A stretch of 64,000 bases of DNA from Gammaproteobacteria bacterium (GCA_030654835.1 JAURWS010000040.1:18504-82503); one strand, 5' to 3'; positions 46,721-55,830 are shown, counted from the stretch's first letter. The notes: generated by a model not told the origin, from the sequence alone. Made by a program: numbers and translations.

Positions 46721-47395
46721 TCAAAACTTGTAGCCGACCCCCAGCATGTACACCCAGGGATCTATATCCAGATCAATTTTCAACGCGCCGTGATTCACGT
46801 TTGCCGTTGTGTCGACATCGATGTTCCACACCCCTGCATTCAGTGACCAGGTGTCGGACAATGCCACATCGACTCCCGCTGATAGCGCCAACCCGTAGGA
46901 ATTATCAACCGAAATACTGTTGGTCCCCAACGTGCTGCGCCCGTAACTAGTCATGTCGCTGTCCAGCACCAGAAAGGCATTCACACCGACTCCGACATAC
47001 GGAGTTACCACACTGATCGTTTCAAAGTAATATTGCAGACTGATGGTCGGTGGCAGGTGCGTGACCTCAGCCAGTGTACTTCCACCCTTCAGGTCTACAT
47101 CATGCGTAAACGGTGTAGCCGCAAGCAACCCTACGCCGATCGAGTCGGTCAACATATAGGTGCCGGAGAACCCCGCTTGCGTATTGCTGGAAAGTCCGAC
47201 GATGGCGGGCGACGCCGTTTCGTGAGGAGAGACGAGAGCGGCGCCGCCACGCACAATCACATCGTCGGATTCATGGGCGAGAGCACTTCCGGAAATCATC
47301 ACCAACGCCGTCCCGGCCAGCCATGCTGCAACCGATGCGGTAAGTGGTCCACAGACCGAAGAGACGATATTTCTGGAATCGATTGTTACGCGCAT
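46721..47395 (-). CDS. ompW: Outer membrane protein OmpW
   Basis: A 224-residue eight-stranded beta-barrel porin. A signal peptide ends near SGSALA. HESDDVIVRGGAALVSP, SSNTQAGFSGTYMLTDSIGVGLLAATPFTHDV, HLPPTISLQYYF and the C-terminal WVYMLGVGYKF are OmpW-family. OmpW may admit small hydrophobic molecules and is activated by FNR in E. coli. Here a class II FNR promoter is visible at 47430-47471. A GGGAG ribosome site precedes the ATG. Confidence 0.94.
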   Translation of the reverse strand: MRVTIDSRNIVSSVCGPLTASVAAWLAGTALVMISGSALAHESDDVIVRGGAALVSPHETASPAIVGLSSNTQAGFSGTYMLTDSIGVGLLAATPFTHDVDLKGGSTLAEVTHLPPTISLQYYFETISVVTPYVGVGVNAFLVLDSDMTSYGRSTLGTNSISVDNSYGLALSAGVDVALSDTWSLNAGVWNIDVDTTANVNHGALKIDLDIDPWVYMLGVGYKF

Positions 47396-47429
47396 AGTGC
47401 TCTACTCCCTTGTTAATGCATGGGAAGAA

Positions 47430-47471
47430 GCATAATGCATTGCGGAGAAAAATCTGTTGACTTAAATCATG
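47430..47471 (-). promoter_or_regulatory. FNR-type promoter upstream of ompW
   Basis: TTGAC-TTAA-ATCAT (47458-47471) matches the FNR consensus TTGAT-N4-ATCAA at eight of ten positions. On the minus strand a -10-like TATGCT lies at 47430-47435, about 32 bases from the box centre, which places the box at about -41.5 in the class II geometry. Start of transcription would be near 47423 and the leader about 28 bases. Confidence 0.6.
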
Positions 47472-47486
47472 GAACAACGGGCTTTG

Positions 47487-48266
47487 TTAAGAACAACCCA
47501 TTTTCACTTTGGCAACAGCTTTGAGCGCGGAGATATCGAGCAGCTGGATTTCCTTGTTGTCCACCGCCACAATATTTTGCTTGCTCAAGCGGCTGAACAC
47601 GCGACTGACCGTCTCCAGAGTGATCCCCAGATAGCTGCCGATTTCGGCCCGGGTCATGGGTAGACGGAAATTAAAAGGTGAGAGTTTGCGACGGTGATTG
47701 CGGCTGGAGATACTCAACAGCAGCGCCGCCACGCGCTCTTCTGCCGCATTGCTGCTGAGCAGTGTCAGCATCTGTTGATCTTTGACGATCTCCTGCCCCA
47801 TCAGGCGGAAGAAGCGCCCCTGCAATGAAGGGATGCGGGCACTCAACTCTTCCAGCTGGTGGAACGGAATTTCACAGAAGGAACCGGTTTCCAGCGCCAC
47901 CGCCGAGCCACCGTGACGGTTATTACTGATGCCATCCATTCCCAGAATCTCGCCCGGGAGGTACAGACCCGTGACCTGCTCCACGCCATCCCAACTGCTC
48001 TTGAAGGTTTTGAAACTGCCGGCACGAATCGCATAGATGGAGTTGAATTCGTCGCCTTCGCGGTAGAGGTAATCGCCCTTCTTGAGATTGCGCCCCCTTT
48101 TCACGATCTCGTCGAGGTGGCTGATCTCCTGTGCATCCAGGGCAATCGGGAGACAGAGCTCGCCGAGCCTGCAATCACCGCAGGAAACACTGGGATTGGT
48201 ATGACAGGCACGCTTCACGGCGCGTGAACAATCATCGGCGACGTCTAACTGGTAATTGGGTTTCAC
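47487..48266 (-). CDS. fnr: Anaerobic regulator Fnr/Anr
   Basis: A 259-residue CRP/FNR-family activator of anaerobic genes. Oxygen-sensing [4Fe-4S] ligands are visible as C29-x2-C32-x5-C38 in SCGDCRLGELC, plus the distal Cys in ETGSFCEIPF; an extra Cys occurs at 21. The cyclic nucleotide-like domain has YLPGEILGMDGI. The recognition helix is ETVSRVFSRL, with E..SR as in FNR. The GTG at 48266 has AAGGCAG just upstream and gives the usual N-terminus. It follows hemN on the same strand, as in Pseudomonas anr-hemN. Confidence 0.95.
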   Translation of the reverse strand: MKPNYQLDVADDCSRAVKRACHTNPSVSCGDCRLGELCLPIALDAQEISHLDEIVKRGRNLKKGDYLYREGDEFNSIYAIRAGSFKTFKSSWDGVEQVTGLYLPGEILGMDGISNNRHGGSAVALETGSFCEIPFHQLEELSARIPSLQGRFFRLMGQEIVKDQQMLTLLSSNAAEERVAALLLSISSRNHRRKLSPFNFRLPMTRAEIGSYLGITLETVSRVFSRLSKQNIVAVDNKEIQLLDISALKAVAKVKMGCS

Positions 48267-48427
48267 GTTTCTGCCTTGTCCGGAGTCATGTGGTTGACGG
48301 TCATTGTAGTGGATTAGGGACCGACGGCAAACCTTATTTTGTTCCCACAGACAAGCATCTGTCTGCGCTGCAAACAGATTAAAAGGCAAACACCCGAAAC
48401 CTGCAAGAAAAGGAGCCAAATCGACGT

Positions 48428-49885
48428 TTAAATCGCCCGCGAGAACATTGGCCTGAGAGGAGTTCCTCTGTTCAGGTACTCATCGAAGGCCATGCAGATG
48501 TTGCGCAGCAGCAAAGTGCCATCGGTAGTTACTGTGAGACCTTGCTGCCCATGCATCACGATCAGCCCATCGCGTTCGAACTGTTCCAATTCTGGCAGCG
48601 CCAGGCGAAAGTGCTCGGCAAAGTTGATCTTGTAGTCTCGTTCCAAGCCAGCGATGTCGAGCGAACGAAAGCAGCTGAGCTGCTGGATGATCTCGCGGCG
48701 CAGCGCATCCTCCGCGTTGGACACGACACCCCTGGCAACAGGCAGTTGATTCGCGTCCAGCGCCCGGTAGTAATGTTCCAGTTGTACCTCATTCTGCGCG
48801 AACACGTTGCCTGCCGTGCTGATAGAGGAAACTCCGAGCCCGATCAGATCCGCCGCCTTGTCGATCGAGTAGCCTTGAAAATTGCGGCGCAGTTTCCCCT
48901 GCGCCTTGGCCAGCGCAAGGGGATCATCCTTCTTGACGAAGTGGTCAATGCCTATATACAGATAACCGGCACCTGTAAGGGCATCGATGATGGTAGTGAG
49001 AATCTCCAGACGCTGGGAGGGCGTCGGCAGATCCTGGGAATTGATCGCCCGCTGTGCAGAGAAGCGCTCTGGCAGGTGCGCATAGTTGTAGTAGCTGATG
49101 CGGTCCGGAGACAGAGCGATGACCTGGCTCAATGTTTCCTGAATACTCTCCAGTGTTTGCAAGGGCAAGCCGTAGATCAGATCGAAATTCAAGGAGCGGA
49201 AATCACGGGCGCGGATGGTGCCCACCAGCTCCACTATCTCGTCGTAGCTCTGCACCCGATTGATGGCCTTCTGCACATTCTGGTCGAAGTCCTGAATGCC
49301 GAGACTGATGCGATTGAAGCCGAGACCTCGCAGCAGCTCGATGCGCTCACGGGTAACTGTGCGAGGATCTACCTCGATGGAATAGTCACGGTCCTTGCCG
49401 GCCTGCAGATTGAAGTAGTGTGCCGTCAGGTGCATCAGCTCCGTGACTTCGGCATCATCCAGAAACGTCGGCGTCCCGCCGCCCCAGTGCAGCTGGGTCA
49501 CCGGCCTTCTGTAGACACTGGACTGCAGGCGCAGCAGAGCCATCTCCTTGCGCAGGTGGTCTAGATACTGTCGCACGTTGTCATGATTGCGCGTGATGAT
49601 CTTGTTGCAGCCACAGTAGTAACAAGGAGAGCTGCAGAAGGGAATATGGATATAAATGGAAACCGGCTCGGTATCTCCATACAGCTGTGACTGTCGTTCC
49701 AGCGCGTCGAGGTAGATGCCGGCGTTCATGGCCTTGAACTCGGTAGCGGGCGGGTACGACGTGTAGCGTGGCCCCGGCCTATCGTACTTCTGCAGCAATT
49801 CGATGACGCGAGCAGAACAGATCGCTCCAGCCCGGGCCTGAGCGTTGCTGTTTTGACAGGATGTTGACGGCATATGCGATTTCAT
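48428..49885 (-). CDS. hemN: Oxygen-independent coproporphyrinogen III oxidase
   Basis: A 485-residue radical SAM enzyme decarboxylating coproporphyrinogen III in anaerobic heme synthesis. The cluster motif is PFCSSPCYYCGCNK (CxxxCxxC plus extra Cys), preceded by RPGPRYTSYPPATEF and followed by LHWGGGTPTFL, IEVDPRTV and NRISLGIQDFD. Start is uncertain (49885 or 49873): no Shine-Dalgarno is seen, and the FNR-like box implies transcription starts near 49884. The order hemN then fnr matches Pseudomonas. Confidence 0.95.
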   Translation of the reverse strand: MKSHMPSTSCQNSNAQARAGAICSARVIELLQKYDRPGPRYTSYPPATEFKAMNAGIYLDALERQSQLYGDTEPVSIYIHIPFCSSPCYYCGCNKIITRNHDNVRQYLDHLRKEMALLRLQSSVYRRPVTQLHWGGGTPTFLDDAEVTELMHLTAHYFNLQAGKDRDYSIEVDPRTVTRERIELLRGLGFNRISLGIQDFDQNVQKAINRVQSYDEIVELVGTIRARDFRSLNFDLIYGLPLQTLESIQETLSQVIALSPDRISYYNYAHLPERFSAQRAINSQDLPTPSQRLEILTTIIDALTGAGYLYIGIDHFVKKDDPLALAKAQGKLRRNFQGYSIDKAADLIGLGVSSISTAGNVFAQNEVQLEHYYRALDANQLPVARGVVSNAEDALRREIIQQLSCFRSLDIAGLERDYKINFAEHFRLALPELEQFERDGLIVMHGQQGLTVTTDGTLLLRNICMAFDEYLNRGTPLRPMFSRAI

Positions 49886-49918
49886 GGAGGCAGTTTAATT
49901 CAGCCCGATATTGCCGCC

Positions 49919-49932
49919 ATGACATAGGTCAA
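49919..49932 (-). promoter_or_regulatory. Candidate FNR box upstream of hemN
   Basis: ATGAC-ATAG-GTCAA is a near-palindrome; on the minus strand it reads TTGAC-CTAT-GTCAT, seven of ten against TTGAT-N4-ATCAA. A -10-like TAAACT lies on the minus strand at 49892-49897, about 31 bases from the centre. This would give regulation of anaerobic heme synthesis by the neighbouring Fnr. Weaker than the ompW box. Confidence 0.45.
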
Positions 49933-50077
49933 ACGTTTACAGAGTCTAGAAAGCACCTTCTGCTTTTCGTCGCTTTTAACACACGGACGAACGGAACTAG
50001 AGACGCAGCCACTGCGCCTCCCACCCCGGTCACCTCACGTCGTCGTCAAAGCCAAACAGTCGCGCGCCCTCAGTCGA

Positions 50078-51232
50078 TCAATCAATCAGACGCGGAATGA
50101 ACTTGGTCAGCCCCTGTACCGGACCGACTTCGCCGCCGTAGACGTTGCCAGCTCGATCCACGGCGACACCCTCACCCATGGCGCCGATGCCACCCATGCC
50201 GGTTGGCCGCGCGGAGTTGTGCTCGGGTACGTAGTAGAGCACCTCGCCGGTTTTGGCATTGCCGACCCGCAGCCCTTTGCGCCAGCCCGGGTTGTAGTTC
50301 TCATCGGACTCGGAGTCGATGGCATACAGCATGTCGTTGGCATCGATATACAGGCCGCTGATACGGCTGAACTGATACCAGGTATCGAGGTGGCCACCCT
50401 CCTGATCGAAAATCTGGATGCGGCGGTTGCCCCGGTCGGCAACGAACAGACGGCCCTGGGAGTCCATCGCTAGGGAGTGCGGCGAGCGCAGCTGCCCATC
50501 TTCGAAGCCCCACTCACCGAAGCTCTTGATGAAAGTGCCATCCGGCGCAAACTTGGAGATGCGGCTCTTGGAATTGGGACCGGGCTCGTCCTGGAACTGG
50601 GCACCGTGGGTCTCGGCCACGAAGATGCTGCCATCAGGCGCCACGAGCACGTCGTTGGGCTCGGTGAAATGCGTCGGCGGATCACCGGCTTCACCCGGCG
50701 TTCCCAGTGTCATCAGCAGCTCGCCTTGCGGGCTGAACTTGAGCACGGTGTGCCCTTTGCCTGCCGAGTTCGGATTGGCTGCGAGCTCAGCCGCATTCGC
50801 GGAGCGTGAGTCCACCACCCAGACATTGCCTTGGCGATCCACATCCATGCCATGCGGCCACAGGATCAGACCGGCACCGAAACTCATCATCGGGCGCCCT
50901 TCTGAATCGAGCTTCACGATGGGGTCAACGTCCGACCCGGCGCAAGAGTTCGCGCCACAGCGGTCGCCAACCCACAGGCTGGTGCCATCAATGTCGATGT
51001 TGATCGCGCTGATCGAGCCCCAGGTGCGCCCTTCTGGCGGCGTGCTCCAGTTGCGGACCGTCTCATAGGGATTCGGCAGATTGTTCACGGGCGGCACATT
51101 GGCGTGTTCGGCAGGCCCGCGCGCGCCACCCTGCGCCAAGGCTATTCCGGGAACAGCAACGAGAAGGGCGCAGGTGATGGCCGTGCGCAACAGGCGCCGT
51201 CCAGTGTGGTTCAGGGTCTTGTTGTTATGCAT
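50078..51232 (-). CDS. Exported NHL-repeat beta-propeller protein
   Basis: A 384-residue protein with a signal peptide ending near GIALAQ and a six-bladed NHL-type propeller. Repeats read WPHGMDVDRQGNVWVVDS, FTEPNDVLVAPDGSIFVAET, SPHSLAMDSQGRLFVADRGNRRIQIFD, ISGLYIDANDMLYAIDS and GEGVAVDRAGNVYGGEV. It resembles the family annotated as peptidyl-alpha-hydroxyglycine alpha-amidating lyase-like, though bacterial members are not characterised. The ATG at 51232 has GAGGTG upstream; a longer frame to 51355 is not supported. It is not linked to neighbours. Confidence 0.85.
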   Translation of the reverse strand: MHNNKTLNHTGRRLLRTAITCALLVAVPGIALAQGGARGPAEHANVPPVNNLPNPYETVRNWSTPPEGRTWGSISAINIDIDGTSLWVGDRCGANSCAGSDVDPIVKLDSEGRPMMSFGAGLILWPHGMDVDRQGNVWVVDSRSANAAELAANPNSAGKGHTVLKFSPQGELLMTLGTPGEAGDPPTHFTEPNDVLVAPDGSIFVAETHGAQFQDEPGPNSKSRISKFAPDGTFIKSFGEWGFEDGQLRSPHSLAMDSQGRLFVADRGNRRIQIFDQEGGHLDTWYQFSRISGLYIDANDMLYAIDSESDENYNPGWRKGLRVGNAKTGEVLYYVPEHNSARPTGMGGIGAMGEGVAVDRAGNVYGGEVGPVQGLTKFIPRLID

Positions 51233-51402
51233 GAAACACCTCAGAGATATCAACGGGTTGGTCTTGATGGGCGTGCACGGGATCAGTCCGTCCGAGCACC
51301 CACCGTAGTAGTTTCGAGAGCGCCAGAACATGAACTTTTGGGGTTGGAAAGTCAACTATCCTGCAAGAGCGGGAAGACGCAATGGCACGCAGCCTGAATA
51401 AC

Positions 51403-52006
51403 TTATAATTTCCTGATCCACATTTGTACCAAAGCAAGATTTAGAATCCAGGATAACCAATACACAACTTGCGACTGTGTCACCTCATCAGGATATAAAC
51501 TCAGCGCTAGAGCCATCAGCCTTAGTGTCACTGCGGCGTAAGTCAGCGCAAAGCTGCGAAGCATCCACTGGCGGTGGGCAGCAATATTCCCGACACGCGC
51601 ATAGATCACAGCGAGCAATGTGAAGGACCACCATAACGTGGCCAAAATGCTCAATCCCAAGGTACTGATAAATCCGCCAAATGCATGCCAGGCCATGTAA
51701 TAGCCCCAATGCTTCCTGCGATCACTGCCAGAAAATACACGCGCCTCAGGTAGCAATGTAAAATTCTGTTCCTGCGATAGATCACAAACTGCAAAGGAGA
51801 AATTAACAAGGCTATACCCGAGCCAACCACATGCATCGATACCAGAAACAGAGACATGTTCAGATAACGGCGGTGAAAGTCGTCGGACATGTCGGGCAAA
51901 ATTATGGGGAAAGCGATACCGTACATGGCAATCATAGCTGCCAGGATTGCGCCGAGAATTAATAATCCCTCTCACTATGCTGCGTATGGTTTTGCGATTC
52001 TGCCAT
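51403..52006 (-). pseudogene. DUF2306 family membrane protein, frameshifted
   Basis: Two overlapping frames make one DUF2306-like protein. The upstream part reads SGIALLISPLQFVIYRRNRILHCYLRRVYFLAVIAGSIG (frame of 51651-51935). The downstream part reads GGYYMAWHAFGGFISTLGLS and HRQWMLRSFALTYAAVTLRLMAL (frame ending 51403). They switch at CCCC 51704-51707 (GGGG on the coding strand); one additional base there would restore the fusion. A second shift of the same kind may exist near 51967 (GGG), joining an N-terminus MAESQNHTQHSER starting at 52006 to GLLILGAILAAMIAMYG. Either the gene is broken or the assembly lost bases in G-runs. The region is AT-richer than its neighbours. Confidence 0.7.
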
Positions 52007-52201
52007 TATTCTATGGCATGATGTTCAAGTGCCTCTTCTATTCTGCAGAGCAAAAGTTACTGTGGAAATATGCGCAAAGATAGTTCCAGATAGTTTTAAG
52101 CGGAGGGCAATCGCCCCCTCAAAAGTTGACATTTCACAAGGCCGAGGGTAAGACTGCGTTGCGATAATTCACCGCCACAAATAACAACAGAGGAATTCAC
52201 C

Positions 52202-52792
52202 ATGCGTGTTTCAATACTATTCAGCGCCGCCTTGCTTGGTATGTGTGCGTCATGCCCACTTTTTGCGCAATCCACTCAGGAACTCATTGCCCAGGCGATT
52301 CGCCCACTGCCCGAAGATTTACGTGCAGAGGCCACTGTCTTTCGCTATGACCCCACCAGCGGTGAACGTATCGTGCTGCGTCAGGGCAGCAACCACGTAG
52401 AGTGCCGCCCGAAAGATGAAGAGGGTTTTACCCGCTGCACGCCAACTGCCACTGCGTCACGCAGCGACTTGAGCTCTAGATTGCGGGCACAGGGGCTGTC
52501 GGATGAAGACGTGAATGCAGCTCTGGCCGAAGCCGAGAGGAAAGGGGAGATCAACGCTCGCATTTTTGGCTCCATCAGCTATCGCTTGTACGATGAGCCG
52601 GATCGTATTCAGCTACTGTGGATACTCTCCGTGCCCAATGCCACTCCGGAGCAATTGGGCATGCCCATTGGGTCTCAGCGCAGCAATGCGATCGCTGGAA
52701 AAGGGACGCCCTGGATGATGGAACCTGGCACTCCCGGCGCTCATTTGATGATTCCAATCAATGGAACCGAGCTGTCCAACAAGCCTCAGTAG
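52202..52792 (+). CDS. Exported protein of unknown function
   Basis: A 196-residue protein with a signal peptide (ISIL-type hydrophobic stretch, cleavage near CPLFAQ). The mature part has SLRPLPEDL-like start QAIRPLPEDLRAEATVFRYD, a Cys pair (CRP...RCTP) and the C-terminal GTPWMMEPGTPGAHLMIPIN. No family is recognised. It has AGAGGAATTCACC before the ATG (GAGG eight bases). A perfect hairpin follows its stop between it and the convergent DUF3622 gene. Confidence 0.75.
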   Translation: MRVSILFSAALLGMCASCPLFAQSTQELIAQAIRPLPEDLRAEATVFRYDPTSGERIVLRQGSNHVECRPKDEEGFTRCTPTATASRSDLSSRLRAQGLSDEDVNAALAEAERKGEINARIFGSISYRLYDEPDRIQLLWILSVPNATPEQLGMPIGSQRSNAIAGKGTPWMMEPGTPGAHLMIPINGTELSNKPQ

Positions 52793-52826
52793 ACTCTGCT
52801 TGTCACGCGGAACTGGTGGGCCAATT

Positions 52827-52853
52827 CTGCCAGTGCGACAGAAGCACTGGCAG
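52827..52853. terminator. 10-bp hairpin in a convergent gap
   Basis: CTGCCAGTGC (52827-52836) and GCACTGGCAG (52844-52853) are perfect complements around a seven-base loop, in the 119-bp gap between convergent genes ending at 52792 and 52912. No T-run is present on either side, so a bidirectional terminator is possible but not certain. Confidence 0.45.
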
Positions 52854-52911
52854 TCCCCGGCCCATCAATGTGTATGTCGCCGTTATCCGTATCTTCAAAA
52901 AGTTTGGCTGC

Positions 52912-53154
52912 TTAGTCGCGCTTCTTGTTCCGGCTCTTGATCTTGTTGCGCTCATTCAGTTCCAGAAATGCTGCCAGCTCCTTCTCTGCCCACACCTGTG
53001 CCTCGGCCTCTGACGCAAAACCTCCCTGTGCTTTCGAGACAACTGTCTTGGTCGCAGTGGCACGGCGAATAATTTCCGCACTCCACTCTTGTACAAAACC
53101 TTCTGATGCAACACTCGCGATCACACGGGATTCATATTTCTTGCTGGCTGCCAT
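52912..53154 (-). CDS. DUF3622 family small protein
   Basis: An 80-residue protein with the pattern KKYESRVI...WSAEIIRRATATKTVVSKAQGGFASEAEAQVWAEKELAAFLE, matching the DUF3622 family common in marine gammaproteobacteria. The C-terminus is very basic (NERNKIKSRNKKRD). Function is unknown. It ends the short block converging with the upstream exported protein. Confidence 0.85.
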   Translation of the reverse strand: MAASKKYESRVIASVASEGFVQEWSAEIIRRATATKTVVSKAQGGFASEAEAQVWAEKELAAFLELNERNKIKSRNKKRD

Positions 53155-53208
53155 GAGGCGGGCTCCCTGATATTTTCTAAAATGGTTTAAACATGGATGT
53201 CCGCAACG

Positions 53209-53964
53209 CTACGGACGACGATTCAATTCGTAAGCACACATATTGACGACTGTCGCCAGGTTGAGCGATTCGATGGCGCCGCTGCCAGGTATCGCGAAGG
53301 GCTGCGCGCCGAGCCTCTGCAGCTGCTCGTGGGGCACGCCGCGCGCCTCATTGCCGAACAGGTAACAGTCGCACTCTTTGAAGGCTTTCGCGCTGAGACT
53401 GCTGCCCTGCATGTCCAGGCAGGCAATGCGCTTGAAATTGGCCGACAGGGTTTCCAGCGGCACCTCAACTTCCAGCGGGACGTGAAAGATCGCTCCCATG
53501 CTGGCACGCACTACCTTCGGATTAAAAGGGTCGACCGAGCCGGGACTGAGCAGGCAGCGGAAATTGCCGAACCAGGCCAGCGTCCGCAAGATGGTGCCGA
53601 GGTTGCCGGGGTCCTGAATCTCGTGCAGATAAATCGCCCGCTCCTTCTCACTGGTAGTTGAGTGCTGCGTGGCTTGCCCAAGCTGCAGCGCAGCGATGTG
53701 CACGAGCGCGACGATGCCTTGCGGTGTCTGAGTATCGCAGATCTGCGCCATCTGCTTATCGGTGATCACATGCTTGCGTAGCGTAGTCGGCCAGTGCTGA
53801 AATTCCTCGGTGACATACAGTTCACTCGTGCGCAGTGTCGGCTTGTGCAAGGCCGCCCTCTCCAGCTCCAGCGCCAGATGCTCGCCCTCTGCTAGAAAGA
53901 AACCGAACTCGTGGCGGTATTTCTTCTGCTGCAGCTTCTTCAAATCGTCGAGGGTAAGCGCCAT
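53209..53964 (-). CDS. TrmH/SpoU family RNA 2'-O-methyltransferase
   Basis: A 251-residue SPOUT methyltransferase. The three motifs are present: QDPGNLGTILRTLAWFG (motif 1), LFGNEARGVP (motif 2), IPGSGAIESLNLATVVNM (motif 3), with the knot at the C-terminus and an N-terminal substrate domain (LKKLQQKKYRHEFGFFLAEGEHL). The target may be 23S rRNA or tRNA; not certain. It starts two bases after the FAD-enzyme gene stop on the same strand, so they are likely cotranscribed. Confidence 0.92.
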   Translation of the reverse strand: MALTLDDLKKLQQKKYRHEFGFFLAEGEHLALELERAALHKPTLRTSELYVTEEFQHWPTTLRKHVITDKQMAQICDTQTPQGIVALVHIAALQLGQATQHSTTSEKERAIYLHEIQDPGNLGTILRTLAWFGNFRCLLSPGSVDPFNPKVVRASMGAIFHVPLEVEVPLETLSANFKRIACLDMQGSSLSAKAFKECDCYLFGNEARGVPHEQLQRLGAQPFAIPGSGAIESLNLATVVNMCAYELNRRP

Positions 53965-53965
53965 G

Positions 53966-55615
53966 TCAATGTTTCTCCTGCAAGTCAGCGAGCATTGCCT
54001 TGGCGAGCGCCTCGGCTACCTTGATTCCATCTATTCCCGCCGAGAGGATGCCGCCTGCATAGCCCGCCCCCTCTCCTGCCGGATAGAGACCACGCAGATT
54101 CACGCTCTGCAGTGACTCGTGATCGCGGGTGATACGCACGGGCGACGACGTGCGCGTCTCCACACCGGTGAGTACCGCATCATCTCTGTCGAAGCCGCGA
54201 ATCTGTTTTCCGAACTCTGGCAACGCTTCGCGGATCGCCTCGATTGCATAGGCCGGCAGCGAAGGGGCCAGATCGCCCAAACGCACGCCCGGTTTGTAAG
54301 ACGGCTGCACCTCACCAAATTCTTGCGAAGGTTTGCCACGCACGAAGTCACCCACCAATTGCCCCGGCGCGCAATAGTCGCTGCCGCCGAGTTTGTATGC
54401 CTGGGACTCCAGCGCCTCTTGCAACTCGATACCGGCCAGCGGGCCGCCGGGGAAATCCTGCTCCGGGCTGATGCCCACGACGATCCCCGCGTTGGCGTTG
54501 CGCTCATTGCGCGAATACTGACTCATGCCGTTGGTGACGACTCGCCCCGGCTCGGAGGTCGCCGCGACCACGGTGCCACCGGGGCACATGCAGAAGCTGT
54601 ATACGGCACGTCCGTTCTTCGCGTGATGGACCAGCTTGTAATCGGCCGCGCCCAGTTCCGGGTGTCCCGCATACTTGCCGAGGCGCGCCTTGTCGATCAG
54701 GGACTGCGGATGCTCGATGCGAAAACCAATCGCGAAGGGTTTCGCTTCCACGAATACGCCGCGTCGATGCAGCATCCTGACGGTGTCGCGGGAGCTGTGT
54801 CCGAGTGCCAGCACTACATAGCGACTGCGCAGCTCTTCACCGCTGGCCAGCACGACGCCTTCGATGCGTCCATCGCTTCGTACATCGATTCGCACATCGC
54901 TCATCAGCAAATCGACAACCCGGCTCTCGAAGTGCACCTCGCCTCCCAGCGCACGGATTTCCTCGCGCATGGTCGACACCACGCCGGTCAATCGGAAGGT
55001 GCCGATGTGCGGTTTGTTCACGAACATGATTTCCTCGGGCGCTCCGGCGCGCACGAATTCGTGCATTACCTTGCGACCGTAGAACTTCGGGTCCTTGATC
55101 TGGCTGTAGAGTTTGCCATCGGAAAACAGTCCGGCACCGCCCTCACCGAACTGCACGTTCGACTCCGGCGTGAGCTCCTTCTTGCGCCACAGTGCCCAGG
55201 TGTCCTTGGTGCGGGTGCGCACGTCCCTGCCCCGCTCCAGCACAATCGGTTTGAAGCCCATCTGCGCCAGCGTCAGTGCGGCGAACAGGCCGCAGGGGCC
55301 GAAGCCGATGATGATTGGCCGCTCAGTGAGGTTGTCCGGCGCCTGTGCTACCACGTGGTAACTGGTATCGGGGGCGGGACGCACGTGCTGATCCCCGGCG
55401 CAGCGCGCGAGGATCTGCGCCTCGTCACGCGCGGCGAGATCGACGATGTAGACAAAGGTGATCTCGCTGTTTTTCTTGCGCGCGTCGTAGCTGCGTTTGA
55501 ATACCGTGAAGTCCAGCAAGTCTTCGTCGCGGATCTTCAGGCGGGCCACGATGGCTTTGCGCAAGGCGGTAGCGGGATGGTTGAGGGGCAGCGCAAGCTC
55601 GGTGATGCGAATCAT
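53966..55615 (-). CDS. FAD-dependent oxidoreductase, COG2509 type
   Basis: A 549-residue flavoprotein. The FAD Rossmann motif is IIGFGPCGLFAALTLAQMGF near residue 100, after an N-terminal ferredoxin-fold domain of the HI0933/YhiN-related COG2509 type. Further blocks are FGEGGAGLFSDGKLYSQI, VVLALGHSSRDTVRML and GLYPAGEGAGYAGGILSAGIDG (C-terminal FAD contact). YSFCMCPGGTVVAA is a family block with Cys. No substrate is established. The gene precedes the RNA methyltransferase gene. Confidence 0.92.
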   Translation of the reverse strand: MIRITELALPLNHPATALRKAIVARLKIRDEDLLDFTVFKRSYDARKKNSEITFVYIVDLAARDEAQILARCAGDQHVRPAPDTSYHVVAQAPDNLTERPIIIGFGPCGLFAALTLAQMGFKPIVLERGRDVRTRTKDTWALWRKKELTPESNVQFGEGGAGLFSDGKLYSQIKDPKFYGRKVMHEFVRAGAPEEIMFVNKPHIGTFRLTGVVSTMREEIRALGGEVHFESRVVDLLMSDVRIDVRSDGRIEGVVLASGEELRSRYVVLALGHSSRDTVRMLHRRGVFVEAKPFAIGFRIEHPQSLIDKARLGKYAGHPELGAADYKLVHHAKNGRAVYSFCMCPGGTVVAATSEPGRVVTNGMSQYSRNERNANAGIVVGISPEQDFPGGPLAGIELQEALESQAYKLGGSDYCAPGQLVGDFVRGKPSQEFGEVQPSYKPGVRLGDLAPSLPAYAIEAIREALPEFGKQIRGFDRDDAVLTGVETRTSSPVRITRDHESLQSVNLRGLYPAGEGAGYAGGILSAGIDGIKVAEALAKAMLADLQEKH

Positions 55616-55702
55616 GTTCAGGTCCTGGCCGGTGGCTCCGGCAGAGGCATAAGGAATGGCGGCATTGTACGCATCCCGCCGCTGTCTGTCAGTGCCGCGT
55701 TA

Positions 55703-55774
55703 CATGTGGGAGCGGGCCTGCCCGCGATTGAATCTTGCGCTGAACTCGATCGCGGGCAGGCCCGCTCCCACATG
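55703..55774. repeat. REP-type palindrome 2 (26-bp perfect arms)
   Basis: Arms 55703-55728 and 55749-55774 are perfect reverse complements around a 20-base loop, with the inner stem GCGGGC-CT-GCCCGC and GTGGGA outside. Same REP family as at 24649 and 60550. It lies in the 215-bp divergent gap between the FAD enzyme and rlmE, so it probably does not terminate either. Confidence 0.85.
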
Positions 55775-55830
55775 GACGGCCGAACTGCTATGCTTCGCTC
55801 CCCTTTGCAGGAAACCGGGCAACACGATCC

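Noticed and set aside
51889..52083. Plus-strand frame of 64 codons over the broken DUF2306 gene
   Set aside because: Antisense to the conserved frame and lacking a start signal.
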